Shown one piece after another: positions 17,693-26,043 of a stretch of DNA of 64,000 nucleotides; within the stretch, counting starts at the first letter, position 1; every line of letters begins with the position of its first letter. A model generated the notes under the pieces. It ran no database searches. It was not told where the DNA came from and was given only the letters and a program-made list of their open reading frames with translations. This stretch comes from Halomonas salipaludis (GTDB lineage Bacteria; Pseudomonadota; Gammaproteobacteria; Pseudomonadales; Halomonadaceae): NCBI RefSeq assembly GCF_002286975.1, contig NZ_NSKB01000011.1:62001-126000 (forward strand). Direction: 5' to 3'. A program made the translations under genes and the position numbers.

Positions 17693-17717
17693 CCCCCGGC
17701 GCCAGCGGCGCCGGGGG
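17693..17717 (+). terminator. GC hairpin after the binding-protein gene, probable attenuator or mRNA stabiliser
   Basis: CCCCCGGCGCC (17693-17703) pairs perfectly with GGCGCCGGGGG (17707-17717) around a 3-nt loop. The following bases are not U-rich, so partial termination or 3'-end protection of the binding-protein message is more likely than full termination. Confidence 0.65.
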
Positions 17718-17749
17718 ACTTCGTTGTGTGACCGAGGAAAAGCTCAACC

Positions 17750-18457
17750 ATGACTGCGATGACACCGGAGGGGCTCGGCGACTGGGCCGGCCCGATCATG
17801 GCCGGGGCCCTGACCACGCTGCAGATCGCCGTGCTGGCCTACGCCATTGGCCTGCTGCTGGGACTGCTTGGCGCAGGCGCCAAGCTCAGCCCCTGGGCGC
17901 CGCTGCGCGGCCTGGCCACCGGCTACTCGACGCTGATTCGCGCGGTGCCCGAGCTGCTGCTGATCATCCTGCTCTACTATGCCGGCGCCCAGGCGCTGGA
18001 GGCTCTACTGGCGCATCTGGGCATGGCCGGCGCCGTGCAGATCACCGGCTTCGCCACCGCCGTGGGGGTGCTGGCCTTCGTCCAGGGCGCCTACATGACC
18101 GAGGTGTTCCGCGGCGCCATCCTGGCCATCCCGCAGGGCCAGCTGGAGGCCGCCGACGCCTTCGGCTTCTCGCGCTGGACGCGCTTCCACCGCATCGTGC
18201 TGCCGGGGATGCTGCCCAACGCCCTGCCGGGCATGTCCAACCTGTGGCTGATCCTGATCAAGGACACCGCCCTGATCAGCGTGATCGGCTTCAACGAGCT
18301 GTTCTTCACCATCCAGCAGGCCGCCGCCAGCAGCCGCGCCTACTTCCTCTTCTACGCCGCCGCCGGCGTCATCTACCTGCTGATGACGCTGACCTCCACG
18401 GCGCTGTTCGCCCGCCTCGAGCGCCATGTGCGCCGCGGCCAACCCACGGAGGCTTGA
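17750..18457 (+). CDS. Polar amino acid ABC transporter permease 1
   Basis: The 235-residue inner-membrane protein of the HisQ/ArtQ type has about five transmembrane segments and the EAA loop EAADAFGFSRWTRFHRIVLPGMLPNALPG that contacts the ATPase. It follows the binding-protein hairpin and is 1 bp from the second permease gene, with which it should form a heterodimer. Confidence 0.9.
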   Translation: MTAMTPEGLGDWAGPIMAGALTTLQIAVLAYAIGLLLGLLGAGAKLSPWAPLRGLATGYSTLIRAVPELLLIILLYYAGAQALEALLAHLGMAGAVQITGFATAVGVLAFVQGAYMTEVFRGAILAIPQGQLEAADAFGFSRWTRFHRIVLPGMLPNALPGMSNLWLILIKDTALISVIGFNELFFTIQQAAASSRAYFLFYAAAGVIYLLMTLTSTALFARLERHVRRGQPTEA

Positions 18458-18458
18458 G

Positions 18459-19184
18459 ATGGACTTTTCCTGGCTGAGCGATCCCTTCTACCAGGCCTAT
18501 CTGTGGGAGGGCTTCGTCAATACCCTGTGGCTGCTGCTGGTCTCGGCGCTGGGCGGCATGCTCCTCGCCGTGGCGGTGGCCCTGGCCCGGCTGCGCGGCC
18601 CGCGCCCGCTGGCCTGGCTGGCCTGGGCCTTTACCACCGTGATTCGCGGCACCCCGCTGCTGGTGCAGTTGTTCTTCTTCTACTACGGGGTGGGCCGGCT
18701 GCTGGAGGGGGTCCCGGGCATCCGCGACAGCCTCTTCTGGCCGCTGCTGCGCGAGCCCTTCTTCTTCGGCGCCCTGACCTTCATCCTCAGCGTCGGCGCC
18801 TACTCCGGCGAGGTGATCCGCGGCGCCATGCAGAGCGTGCCGCGGGGCGAGCTGGAAGCCGGCCGCGCCTTCGGGCTGTCGTCCTTCCAGGTGCTGACCC
18901 GGCTGTGGCTGCCGCGGGCCATCCAGCTCTGCCTGCCGACCCTCACTGGCGAGATGATCCTGCTGCTCAAGTCGGTGCCGCTGGTCTCCACCATCGCCCT
19001 GATGGACCTGCTGCAGGCGGCCAATATCATCCGCGACGAGACCTTCCTGGTCTACGAGCCGCTGCTGCTGATCGCCGGCATCTACCTGGCCACCACCGTG
19101 GTGCTGACCCTGGTACTGCGCCTGGTGGAGCTGAATTTTCCCGGCATGCAGCCGACCCGGCGCCGCTGGCTGCCCACTCGCTAA
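18459..19184 (+). CDS. Polar amino acid ABC transporter permease 2
   Basis: The 241-residue inner-membrane protein is of the HisM/ArtM type. The N-terminal YLWEGFVNTLWLLLVSALGG segment and the EAA loop (ELEAGRAFGLSSFQVLTRLWLPRA) are typical. I chose ATG 18459 because GGAGG overlaps the end of the upstream permease just before it; the frame stays open 11 codons further up. It is the last gene of the operon, and its stop codon overlaps that of the converging GlxA-type gene. Confidence 0.9.
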   Translation: MDFSWLSDPFYQAYLWEGFVNTLWLLLVSALGGMLLAVAVALARLRGPRPLAWLAWAFTTVIRGTPLLVQLFFFYYGVGRLLEGVPGIRDSLFWPLLREPFFFGALTFILSVGAYSGEVIRGAMQSVPRGELEAGRAFGLSSFQVLTRLWLPRAIQLCLPTLTGEMILLLKSVPLVSTIALMDLLQAANIIRDETFLVYEPLLLIAGIYLATTVVLTLVLRLVELNFPGMQPTRRRWLPTR

Positions 19185-20176
19185 GCACGCCGCGGCTTGC
19201 TGCCACTGCCGTCCGGCCGGTTTCGCACCTCCCGTGGCGACATGCCAAACTGGGCGCGGAAGGCGCGGGCGAAGCTCGAACTCGAGGTGAAGCCACAAGC
19301 GAGCCCCGCCGCGAGCACGTCGAGGTCGGTCTCCTCGAGCAGCTGCCTGGCGCGCTCGAGCCGCCGCCGCAGGTACCACCGGCGCGGCGAGGTGGCGAGA
19401 TGCTGCTCGAAGAGCCGCTGCAGCTGGCGCGGCGAGACACCGCTGCGGCGTGCCACCTCGGCGAGGCTCAGCGGCTCCTCGAGGTGGCGCTCGATCAGCG
19501 CCACGGCCTCTATCAGACGACGATTATGCGTCCCCAGGCGGCGTACCAGCGACATGCGCTGCTGGTCATCGCGGGTGCGCATGCGCTCATGCACCAGCTG
19601 CTCAGAGACGTCGATGGCCAGCTTGGTGCCATGGCGCCGGGCGATCACCTCCAACGCCATGTCCATGGCCGCGGCCCCGCCGGCGCAGGAGAAGCGCCGC
19701 GTACCGAGCTCGAACAGCTCGTCGGAGGTGGCGATCGCCGGAAAGCGCTCACGAAAGGCCGGCAGGCTCTCCCAGTGCAGCGTCACCCGCTCGCCGCCGA
19801 GCAGCCCCGCCGCGGCGAGCAGGAAGCAGCCGGTATCGAGCCCGCCCAGCACACAGCCGGCCTGGTCGAGGTGGTGCAGCCAGGCCAGCAGCGGGCGCTT
19901 GAGGTGTTGTTCCGGCGCAAAGCCGCTGCACACCGCCAGCGACGGCAGGTCATGTACCTCGCCGATGGCCTGATCGACGAGCAGGGTCATACCGTTGGAG
20001 GCGGTGACCGGCTCGCCGTCCTCGCTGATCAGCGTCCAGTCGAACAGCGGCCGGCCGCTGAGGCGGTTGGCAATGCGCAGCGGCTCCACCGCGGCGAAGA
20101 AGGCCATCATTGAGAAGCTCGGCAAGAGCAGGTAGCCGACGGTTTCGGGTAGCGCACCGCGATAATCGAGTCGCAA
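19181..20176 (-). CDS. GlxA-family transcriptional regulator with a probable TTG start
   Basis: The 331-residue protein has a DJ-1/PfpI-like domain with the elbow cysteine (GLDTGC), then an AraC-type domain (about 225-315, with GFTSSSSFARAFRAQFG). No ATG exists near the start of the conserved region. The best start is TTG at 20176, preceded by an excellent GGGAGGAGG ribosome binding site 5 nt away; in-frame upstream sequence to 20359 is not protein-like. It converges on the 10-gene operon with a 4-bp overlap. Its target is unknown; the operon next door or another betaine locus are the obvious candidates. Confidence 0.8.
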   Translation of the reverse strand: MRLDYRGALPETVGYLLLPSFSMMAFFAAVEPLRIANRLSGRPLFDWTLISEDGEPVTASNGMTLLVDQAIGEVHDLPSLAVCSGFAPEQHLKRPLLAWLHHLDQAGCVLGGLDTGCFLLAAAGLLGGERVTLHWESLPAFRERFPAIATSDELFELGTRRFSCAGGAAAMDMALEVIARRHGTKLAIDVSEQLVHERMRTRDDQQRMSLVRRLGTHNRRLIEAVALIERHLEEPLSLAEVARRSGVSPRQLQRLFEQHLATSPRRWYLRRRLERARQLLEETDLDVLAAGLACGFTSSSSFARAFRAQFGMSPREVRNRPDGSGSKPRRA

Positions 20177-20210
20177 TCTCTCCTCCTCCCGGTGGACGCC
20201 CAACAGGCGC

Positions 20211-21782
20211 CTAGAGCCAGTCCTCAAGGCGCAGTGCCCGACTGCTCCAGGCGCCCAGCCGGCGCAGCCAGCTGCCCGGCTCGCGGCGCAGCACCTCGGG
20301 CTGGTCGGCATTATCGGTATGCCACTCGAGGCTGCCGGCCTCATCCAGGCCCACGGCATAGCTCAGCGAAGGGCTCATGCCCAGCTCGGCCAGTGCCCAT
20401 AGCTCACGATTGAGGGCCTGGCTTTCCACCAGCACACCTACTTCGCTGTTCCACCAGATCGAGCGCGGGTCGATATTATAGCTGCCCACGAATAGCTGAT
20501 CGCGGTCGAAGCCCAGCGCCTTGATATGCAGGCTCGACGACGACGCCCCCGGCACGCCGAGGCTGGCGCTCTCCTGGTGATCGGCCCGCAGTTCATAGAG
20601 GCGCACGCCGCTTTCGAGCAGCGCCGGGCGATAGCCGGCATAGGCACCGTGCACCGGCGGCACGTCGGTGGCTTCCAGCGAGTTGGTGATCACCGCCACC
20701 TCGACGCCATCCCGTGCCAGGCGCTGCAGCTGGGCGGCGCCCTGGGGAGTGGGGATGAAGTAGGCCGAGATGATCAGCAGTCGCTGCTCCAGCTCATCGA
20801 TGACCTCGACCAACTCCCCGGAGAGAGTCTCCTCCAGCGCCGGCCGCCCGCGCCCCGCCAGCTTGGCCGGCGGATCCCACAGCGCTTGCCCGGGCGCCCA
20901 GGTCAGCGGCGCCAGCAGCGCCCCAGGGGTGGCCTCAGCGAAGCGCTGGCGCAGCGTCACCAGGTAGGGCGAATCGTGGCGCTGCTCCTCGAGCCACGCC
21001 GCCAGGTCGTCGCGCAGTTCGCGCCAGGCGTCGGGCTCGGCCTGGCGGAAGCGCGCCATCGGCAGCGCCAGGTGATGGCGCCAGTAGTCGTCGAAGCTGC
21101 GCGACAGGTCACGCGCCACCGGCCCCACCGCCAGCAGGTCGAGGTCGGCGAAGTTGCGCTGCTCATCGGCGTTGAAGTACTCGTCGCCGAGGTTGCGCCC
21201 GCCGGTAATCGCCACCGCGCCATCGCTCAGCCACAGCTTGTTGTGCATGCGGCGATGCTGGCGGCGCAGGTCGGCGGCCATCATCACCCCGCGACTCAGC
21301 AGCGTGCCGCGCCCCCGCAGCAGCGGATTGAACAGCCGCACCTCCACCTGTGGGTGGCTGTCGATGGCGGCCAGCAGGGCTTCGTTGTTGAGGCTGGCCA
21401 GGTCGTCGAGCAGCAGCCGCACCCTGACACCGCGCTCGGCGGCATCCAGCATCTGCGCCAACAGCACCCGCGAGGTGAGGCCATCGTCGGCGATATAGGT
21501 CTGCACGTCGAGGGTGCGCTCGCTGCGCGCCAGCAGTGCGGCACGCAGGGCGAAGGCCTCGTCGCCGTCGACCAGCAAGCGAAAACCACTCTGCTCAGGG
21601 GCCTGCTGCGCATGCTGCTCGGCCACCCAGCCGCCCAGCGCGGTCGCCTCGCTCTCGTGCAGCGGTAGGGCCCAGGAGTGGCTGCGCGCTACCGGTACCG
21701 GAGCGCAGCCCGCCAGCAGCAGGCAGGTGGCCAGCAGCGCTGTCAGGACGAGGCGTGCGCCGGTGCTGGCGCGACCAATCAC
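20211..21782 (-). CDS. Phospholipase D-like lipoprotein, ClsC-type cardiolipin synthase family
   Basis: The 523-residue protein has a lipoprotein signal peptide with lipobox LLAGC and two HKD motifs, HNKLWLSDGAVAITGGRNLGDEYF-type in the middle and HIKALGFDRDQLFVGSYNIDPRS near residue 415. This layout matches the ClsC/YmdC branch of cardiolipin synthases, which work on phospholipids in the cell envelope. Membrane anchoring faces the periplasm. It ends 34 bp from the divergent TTG start of the GlxA-type gene and follows the small membrane protein gene by 6 bp, so the two may be cotranscribed. Confidence 0.8.
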   Translation of the reverse strand: MIGRASTGARLVLTALLATCLLLAGCAPVPVARSHSWALPLHESEATALGGWVAEQHAQQAPEQSGFRLLVDGDEAFALRAALLARSERTLDVQTYIADDGLTSRVLLAQMLDAAERGVRVRLLLDDLASLNNEALLAAIDSHPQVEVRLFNPLLRGRGTLLSRGVMMAADLRRQHRRMHNKLWLSDGAVAITGGRNLGDEYFNADEQRNFADLDLLAVGPVARDLSRSFDDYWRHHLALPMARFRQAEPDAWRELRDDLAAWLEEQRHDSPYLVTLRQRFAEATPGALLAPLTWAPGQALWDPPAKLAGRGRPALEETLSGELVEVIDELEQRLLIISAYFIPTPQGAAQLQRLARDGVEVAVITNSLEATDVPPVHGAYAGYRPALLESGVRLYELRADHQESASLGVPGASSSSLHIKALGFDRDQLFVGSYNIDPRSIWWNSEVGVLVESQALNRELWALAELGMSPSLSYAVGLDEAGSLEWHTDNADQPEVLRREPGSWLRRLGAWSSRALRLEDWL

Positions 21783-21788
21783 CGCAGG

Positions 21789-22016
21789 TCACTCGTCATG
21801 CTGATGCGCCACCTGCTGCTTGCGTCGCTTGTTGCGTCGGTAGAGCCGCGCTAGTGCAATGCCCAGCGCCGCCACCACCATCAGCGCCAGGGTCACGCCC
21901 TGCCAGGCACGCGCGGCATCGCCGAGCAGCGTCTCCAGGGTGATGATCACGATGAAGCCGAGTGCCTGGCTGGCGATCGCCAGGGCGCGCAGAATATCGA
22001 AGGCAGGCTTGGCCAT
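21789..22016 (-). CDS. Small two-helix membrane protein of unknown function
   Basis: The 75-residue protein has two hydrophobic segments (about 8-30 and 38-56) and a strongly basic, histidine-containing tail (RLYRRNKRRKQQVAHQH). I do not recognise a family. It lies 6 bp upstream of the phospholipase D-like gene on the same strand and probably shares its transcript. Coding nature is supported by the clean two-helix pattern and the close spacing. Confidence 0.6.
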   Translation of the reverse strand: MAKPAFDILRALAIASQALGFIVIITLETLLGDAARAWQGVTLALMVVAALGIALARLYRRNKRRKQQVAHQHDE

Positions 22017-22140
22017 GTGCAGCTCCGGGGGTGACAGTCGGGCGCAGCGTCAGTACGCTTCTAGCGCATGGCGCTACGCGCCCTAGTGTAACAGCGGCCG
22101 CCCGAGGCCGCCGCCCCCCTGACCCGTTGGAGCTTGCCGG

Positions 22141-22941
22141 ATGGACGCCATCGCCATTGGCCCAGTGCTGCTTTCCCTGCCCCGCCTGTATGCCTTCGGC
22201 GCAGGGCTGATCCTGCTGCTGGCCAGCCTGATGCTGCTTGGCCTGCCCAAGGGCACCCATGCCCGCTGGTTCAACGTGCTGGTGATCGTGTGGCTGATCG
22301 GTGCGCGGCTCGGCCATGTGCTCAGCCACCCCGACGCCTACGCCGCGGCGCCGCTGGATATCGTCAAGTTCTGGCAGCCCGGCTTCCATGGCCTGTGGGG
22401 GCTGCTGGCGGCACTGATCTGGACCGCCTGGGCGCTGCGCGAGCACCTGATCAAGATGCTCGGCGGCATGGCGCTGGTGATCGGCAGTTCGGCGCTGTGG
22501 CTTGCCGTGGTCACCGTCTCGCCGTTGGGTGGCGAGATCGCCCTGCGCGAACTGCCCGACCTGACCCTGGACAACCTCGACGGCGAGCCGGTCACCCTCA
22601 GCGAGATCCAGGACGAGCTGGTGATCGTCAACCTATGGGCCACCTGGTGTCCGCCCTGCCTGCGCGAGATGCCGCTGCTGGTCGAGGCCGACCAGCGCGA
22701 CGGCGTCAGCGTGGTGATCGCCAACCAGGGCGAGGACCTGATGCAGGCCATGCGCTATCTCGATGAGCAGGAGTTCGTGCTCAGCTACCCGCTGCTCGAC
22801 CCGCATCAGGAGCTGACCGTGCTCAGCGAATCGCCGGGACTGCCCACCACCCTGCTGTTCGACGCCGATGGCCGCGTCCTCGAACAGCACATCGGTGAGC
22901 TGACCCGCGCCCAGCTCGAGGACTGGCTCGACCGCCACTGA
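22141..22941 (+). CDS. TlpA-type thiol:disulfide reductase with an Lgt-like membrane domain
   Basis: The 266-residue protein has about four transmembrane segments in its first 130 residues, then a periplasmic thioredoxin domain with WCPPC at 169-173. The membrane part has the look of prolipoprotein diacylglyceryl transferase (Lgt): the ARLGHVLSHPDAY stretch followed by PLDIVKFWQPGFHGLWG parallels Lgt's GRLGYVLFY and FKVWxGGMSFHGG segments. Lgt's catalytic residues are not all kept, so it may serve as an anchor or electron conduit. It stands alone, 124 bp after a divergent gene. Confidence 0.78.
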   Translation: MDAIAIGPVLLSLPRLYAFGAGLILLLASLMLLGLPKGTHARWFNVLVIVWLIGARLGHVLSHPDAYAAAPLDIVKFWQPGFHGLWGLLAALIWTAWALREHLIKMLGGMALVIGSSALWLAVVTVSPLGGEIALRELPDLTLDNLDGEPVTLSEIQDELVIVNLWATWCPPCLREMPLLVEADQRDGVSVVIANQGEDLMQAMRYLDEQEFVLSYPLLDPHQELTVLSESPGLPTTLLFDADGRVLEQHIGELTRAQLEDWLDRH

Positions 22942-23006
22942 GAGGCGTATCAGCCGTACGCGCCACGATCAGCGCTTAAGTGCCGCGCCAGTTTCCGTTA
23001 CCATAC

Positions 23007-23057
23007 CGCGCCCCGCCAGCGTCGTCGGCCCACCGCCGCGACAGCGGGGCGCGTTTT
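23007..23057 (+). terminator. GC stem with U-run just before rapA
   Basis: CGCGCCCCGC (23007-23016) pairs with GCGGGGCGCG (23044-23053), followed by TTTT (23054-23057). The loop is 27 nt. It could terminate the preceding tlpA-like transcript. It ends only 20 bp before the rapA ATG, so any promoter upstream would place it in the rapA leader as an attenuator. Confidence 0.5.
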
Positions 23058-23077
23058 CGTTGAGCATCCGAGGCATC

Positions 23078-26026
23078 ATGAGCGAATTTTCTCCCGGTCA
23101 GCGCTGGATCAGTGACGGCGAAGCCGAGCTGGGCCTGGGCACCATCCTGAACGTCGATTTCCGCAGCGTCACCGTGCTATTCAGCGCCAGCCAGGAAACC
23201 CGCACCTACAGCGTGCATCAGGCGCCGCTGACCCGGGTGGCATTTGCCCCCGGCGATCGCGTGCAGTCCGCCGAGGGCTGGCAGATGACCGTCGACGACA
23301 GCAAGGAGCTCGACGGCCTGGTGGTCTACATCGGTGAGGACGACCAGGGCAACCTGCGCGAGCTGCCCGAAGTACGGCTCGCCGACAGCATGCAGTTCGA
23401 CCAGGCCCGCGACCGCCTGCTGACCGGCCAGGTCGACCGCAACGACTGGTTCGACCTACGCTTTCGCACCCTGCACCACCATCAGCGCATCGAACAGAAC
23501 CCGGCACTGGGCCTGGCCGGGCCCAAGATCGACCTGATCCCTCACCAGCTCTACATCGCCGACGAGGTCTCCCGGCGCCACGCCCCGCGGGTGCTACTGG
23601 CCGACGAAGTGGGCCTGGGCAAGACCATCGAGGCGGGGCTGATCCTGCATCGCCTGCTGCTCACCGGCCGCGCCGAGCGCGCCCTGATCCTGGTCCCCGA
23701 CAGCCTCACTCACCAGTGGCTGGTCGAGCTGCTGCGCCGCTTCGCCCTCGACGTGCGGCTGCTCGACGAGCACCAGAGCCTGGCCCACCTCGACGGCAAT
23801 CCCTTCGAGTCGGCGCAGCTGATCCTGGCCAGCCAGCAGTGGCTGTTCGCCAACCCGCAGCGCCAGACCCAGGCCCAATCCTGCGACTGGGACCTGCTGA
23901 TCGTCGATGAGGCCCACCACCTCGACTGGCATCCCGAGCACGTCGGCCCCGGCTACGCCTGCGTCGAGGCGCTGGCGGCGCGCACCGAAGGCGTGCTGCT
24001 GCTCACCGCCACCCCGGAGCAGATGGGGCTGGAGAGTCACTTCGCGCGGCTGCGCCTGCTCGACCCCGAGCGCTATCAGGATCTCGAGCATTTCAAGGCC
24101 GAGGAGCTCGGCTATGCCCAGGTCGCCGAGGCAGTGGACGCCCTCGAACGGCTGGCCGGCGAGGACGCCCCCCGCGACGCCGACCGCGACAGCGTGGCGG
24201 CGGTGATCGACGACAACGACAGCCAGGCGCTGCTGGCGGTGCTGGTCTCCGCCGAGAGTAGCGTTGAGCAGCGCCAGGTGGCGCACCGCGAGCTGCGCGA
24301 ACAGTTGCTCGACCGCCACGGCACCGGACGGGTAATGTTCCGCAACAGCCGTCGCCACGTCGGCGGCTTCCCGGCGCGCCGGCTACACGTCACGCCGCTG
24401 GCGCTGCCCTCGGCGTATCGCCGCGTGCTGCGCCGTATCGAGCGCGACGAGGACGCGCTCGACGAATTGCTGATCGAAACCGGCCTCGACCACCCCGAGG
24501 TAGTGCTCTATCTCGACGCCATGTATCGCGCCCTGCCTCACGATCCGCTCAACGAGGAGCCGTGGTGGCGCATCGACCCCCGCGTCACCTGGTTGCTCGA
24601 GCTGCTCACCGAGGTCGGCCGCGACAAGCTGCTGGTGATCGCCCACGACCGCGACACCGCCACCGACCTGGCCAAGGCGCTGCAGGCGCTGGGCGGCATC
24701 CACGCGCCGGTGTTCCACGAGGGGCTGTCGCTGATCGAGCGCGACCGCGCCGCGGCGGCCTTTGCCGACCTGGAGGACGACGGCTGCCAGGTGCTGGTAT
24801 GTTCCGAGATCGGCTCGGAAGGCCGCAACTTCCAGTTCTGCCGCCACCTGGTGATGTTCGACCTGCCGCTACACCCCGACCAGCTCGAGCAGCGCATCGG
24901 CCGCCTCGACCGCATCGGCCAGCGCCACGCCATCGAACTCCACGTGCCGGTGTTCGAGACCAGTCCGGGGGAGCGCCTGCTGCGCTGGTACCGCGACGGC
25001 ATGGATGCCTTCAGCGCGCCCCACGGCATCGGCAGCGACCTGTTCGCGGCCTTCGGCGACGCCCTCGCCGACGCCCTGCTCGACGAGGAGAGCCTCGCCG
25101 AGGTCATCGACGAGACCCGCACCCTGTTCGAGGCGCGCCTTGCCGAGCACGATGCCGGCCGTAACCGCCTGCTGGAGTGGGGAGCGTGTCGCCCGGCCCG
25201 CGCCGATGCGGTGATCGACGCCATCCGCGAACTCGACCACGACAAGGCGCTACCGCGCTATCTCGACCAGGCCATGGATATCTTCGGCGTCGACAGCCAG
25301 GAGCTCGGCGGACGGGTACTGCACCTGCAGCCCAGCCAGCACATGCTCGACGGCCTGCCGGGGCTGGTCAAAGGCGAAGAGGGCTTCTCGGCGACCCTAT
25401 CGCGCAGCGTGGCGCTGGCCCGCGACGACGTCCAGCGCCTCTCCTGGGAGCACCCCCTGCTGCGCGAGATGATGGGCCGCATCCTCGACGGTCAGATGGG
25501 CAACACCGCCCTGGCGCTGCTCAAGCACCCGGCGATCCCCGCCGGCCGGCTGATGGTCGAGCTAGTGTTCCGCACCCACTGCCCGGCGCCCCGGCGGCTG
25601 CATCTCAACCGCTTCCTGCCGGCCACCGCGGTGCGTGTGCTGCTCGATGAGTCCGGTGCCAACCTCTCCGACAAGGTGTCGTTCAGCGGGCTGTCCAAGA
25701 ACCTGCAGAAGGTCAAGAAGGCGGTGGCCCGCGATCTGATCAAGAGCCGCCACGACCAGCTGCGCGGTCTGCTGATCCAGGGCGAAGCCGAGGCCGAGCG
25801 CGAACTACCCAGCATCGTCGAGGCGGCGCAGACCCGCATGCGCGAGGCGCTCGACGGCGAGCTGTCGCGCCTGCAGGCACTGGCCGAGCGCAACCCGGCG
25901 GTACGCGCAGATGAACTCCAGGCACTGGTCGACGAACGCCGCGCCCTCGACGCTGCCATCGAAGGCACGCGCCTGCGCCTCGACGCAGTGCGCGTGATCG
26001 TCACCGTGGACCATGACAGCCGCTGA
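23078..26026 (+). CDS. rapA: RNA polymerase-associated ATPase RapA
   Basis: RapA is a SWI/SNF-type ATPase that binds RNA polymerase and promotes its recycling after transcription. The 982-residue protein has the N-terminal Tudor-like region beginning FSPGQRWISDGEAELGLGTI, Walker A EVGLGKTIEAG, the DEAH box (DEAHHLDW), SAT-type motif LLTATPEQ and the C-terminal helicase half with GSEGRNFQFC and QRIGRLDRIGQ. Length fits the E. coli protein (968). ATG 23078 follows a CGAGG ribosome binding site; an in-frame TTG at 23060 is less likely. It is monocistronic. Confidence 0.97.
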   Translation: MSEFSPGQRWISDGEAELGLGTILNVDFRSVTVLFSASQETRTYSVHQAPLTRVAFAPGDRVQSAEGWQMTVDDSKELDGLVVYIGEDDQGNLRELPEVRLADSMQFDQARDRLLTGQVDRNDWFDLRFRTLHHHQRIEQNPALGLAGPKIDLIPHQLYIADEVSRRHAPRVLLADEVGLGKTIEAGLILHRLLLTGRAERALILVPDSLTHQWLVELLRRFALDVRLLDEHQSLAHLDGNPFESAQLILASQQWLFANPQRQTQAQSCDWDLLIVDEAHHLDWHPEHVGPGYACVEALAARTEGVLLLTATPEQMGLESHFARLRLLDPERYQDLEHFKAEELGYAQVAEAVDALERLAGEDAPRDADRDSVAAVIDDNDSQALLAVLVSAESSVEQRQVAHRELREQLLDRHGTGRVMFRNSRRHVGGFPARRLHVTPLALPSAYRRVLRRIERDEDALDELLIETGLDHPEVVLYLDAMYRALPHDPLNEEPWWRIDPRVTWLLELLTEVGRDKLLVIAHDRDTATDLAKALQALGGIHAPVFHEGLSLIERDRAAAAFADLEDDGCQVLVCSEIGSEGRNFQFCRHLVMFDLPLHPDQLEQRIGRLDRIGQRHAIELHVPVFETSPGERLLRWYRDGMDAFSAPHGIGSDLFAAFGDALADALLDEESLAEVIDETRTLFEARLAEHDAGRNRLLEWGACRPARADAVIDAIRELDHDKALPRYLDQAMDIFGVDSQELGGRVLHLQPSQHMLDGLPGLVKGEEGFSATLSRSVALARDDVQRLSWEHPLLREMMGRILDGQMGNTALALLKHPAIPAGRLMVELVFRTHCPAPRRLHLNRFLPATAVRVLLDESGANLSDKVSFSGLSKNLQKVKKAVARDLIKSRHDQLRGLLIQGEAEAERELPSIVEAAQTRMREALDGELSRLQALAERNPAVRADELQALVDERRALDAAIEGTRLRLDAVRVIVTVDHDSR

Positions 26027-26043
26027 GGCGACGCGGGCCACGG

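Noticed and set aside
18503-20113. 536-codon plus-strand frame across permease 2 and the GlxA-type gene
   Set aside because: It runs out of frame through one gene and antisense through another; the product is Ala/Arg/Pro-rich and has no domain.
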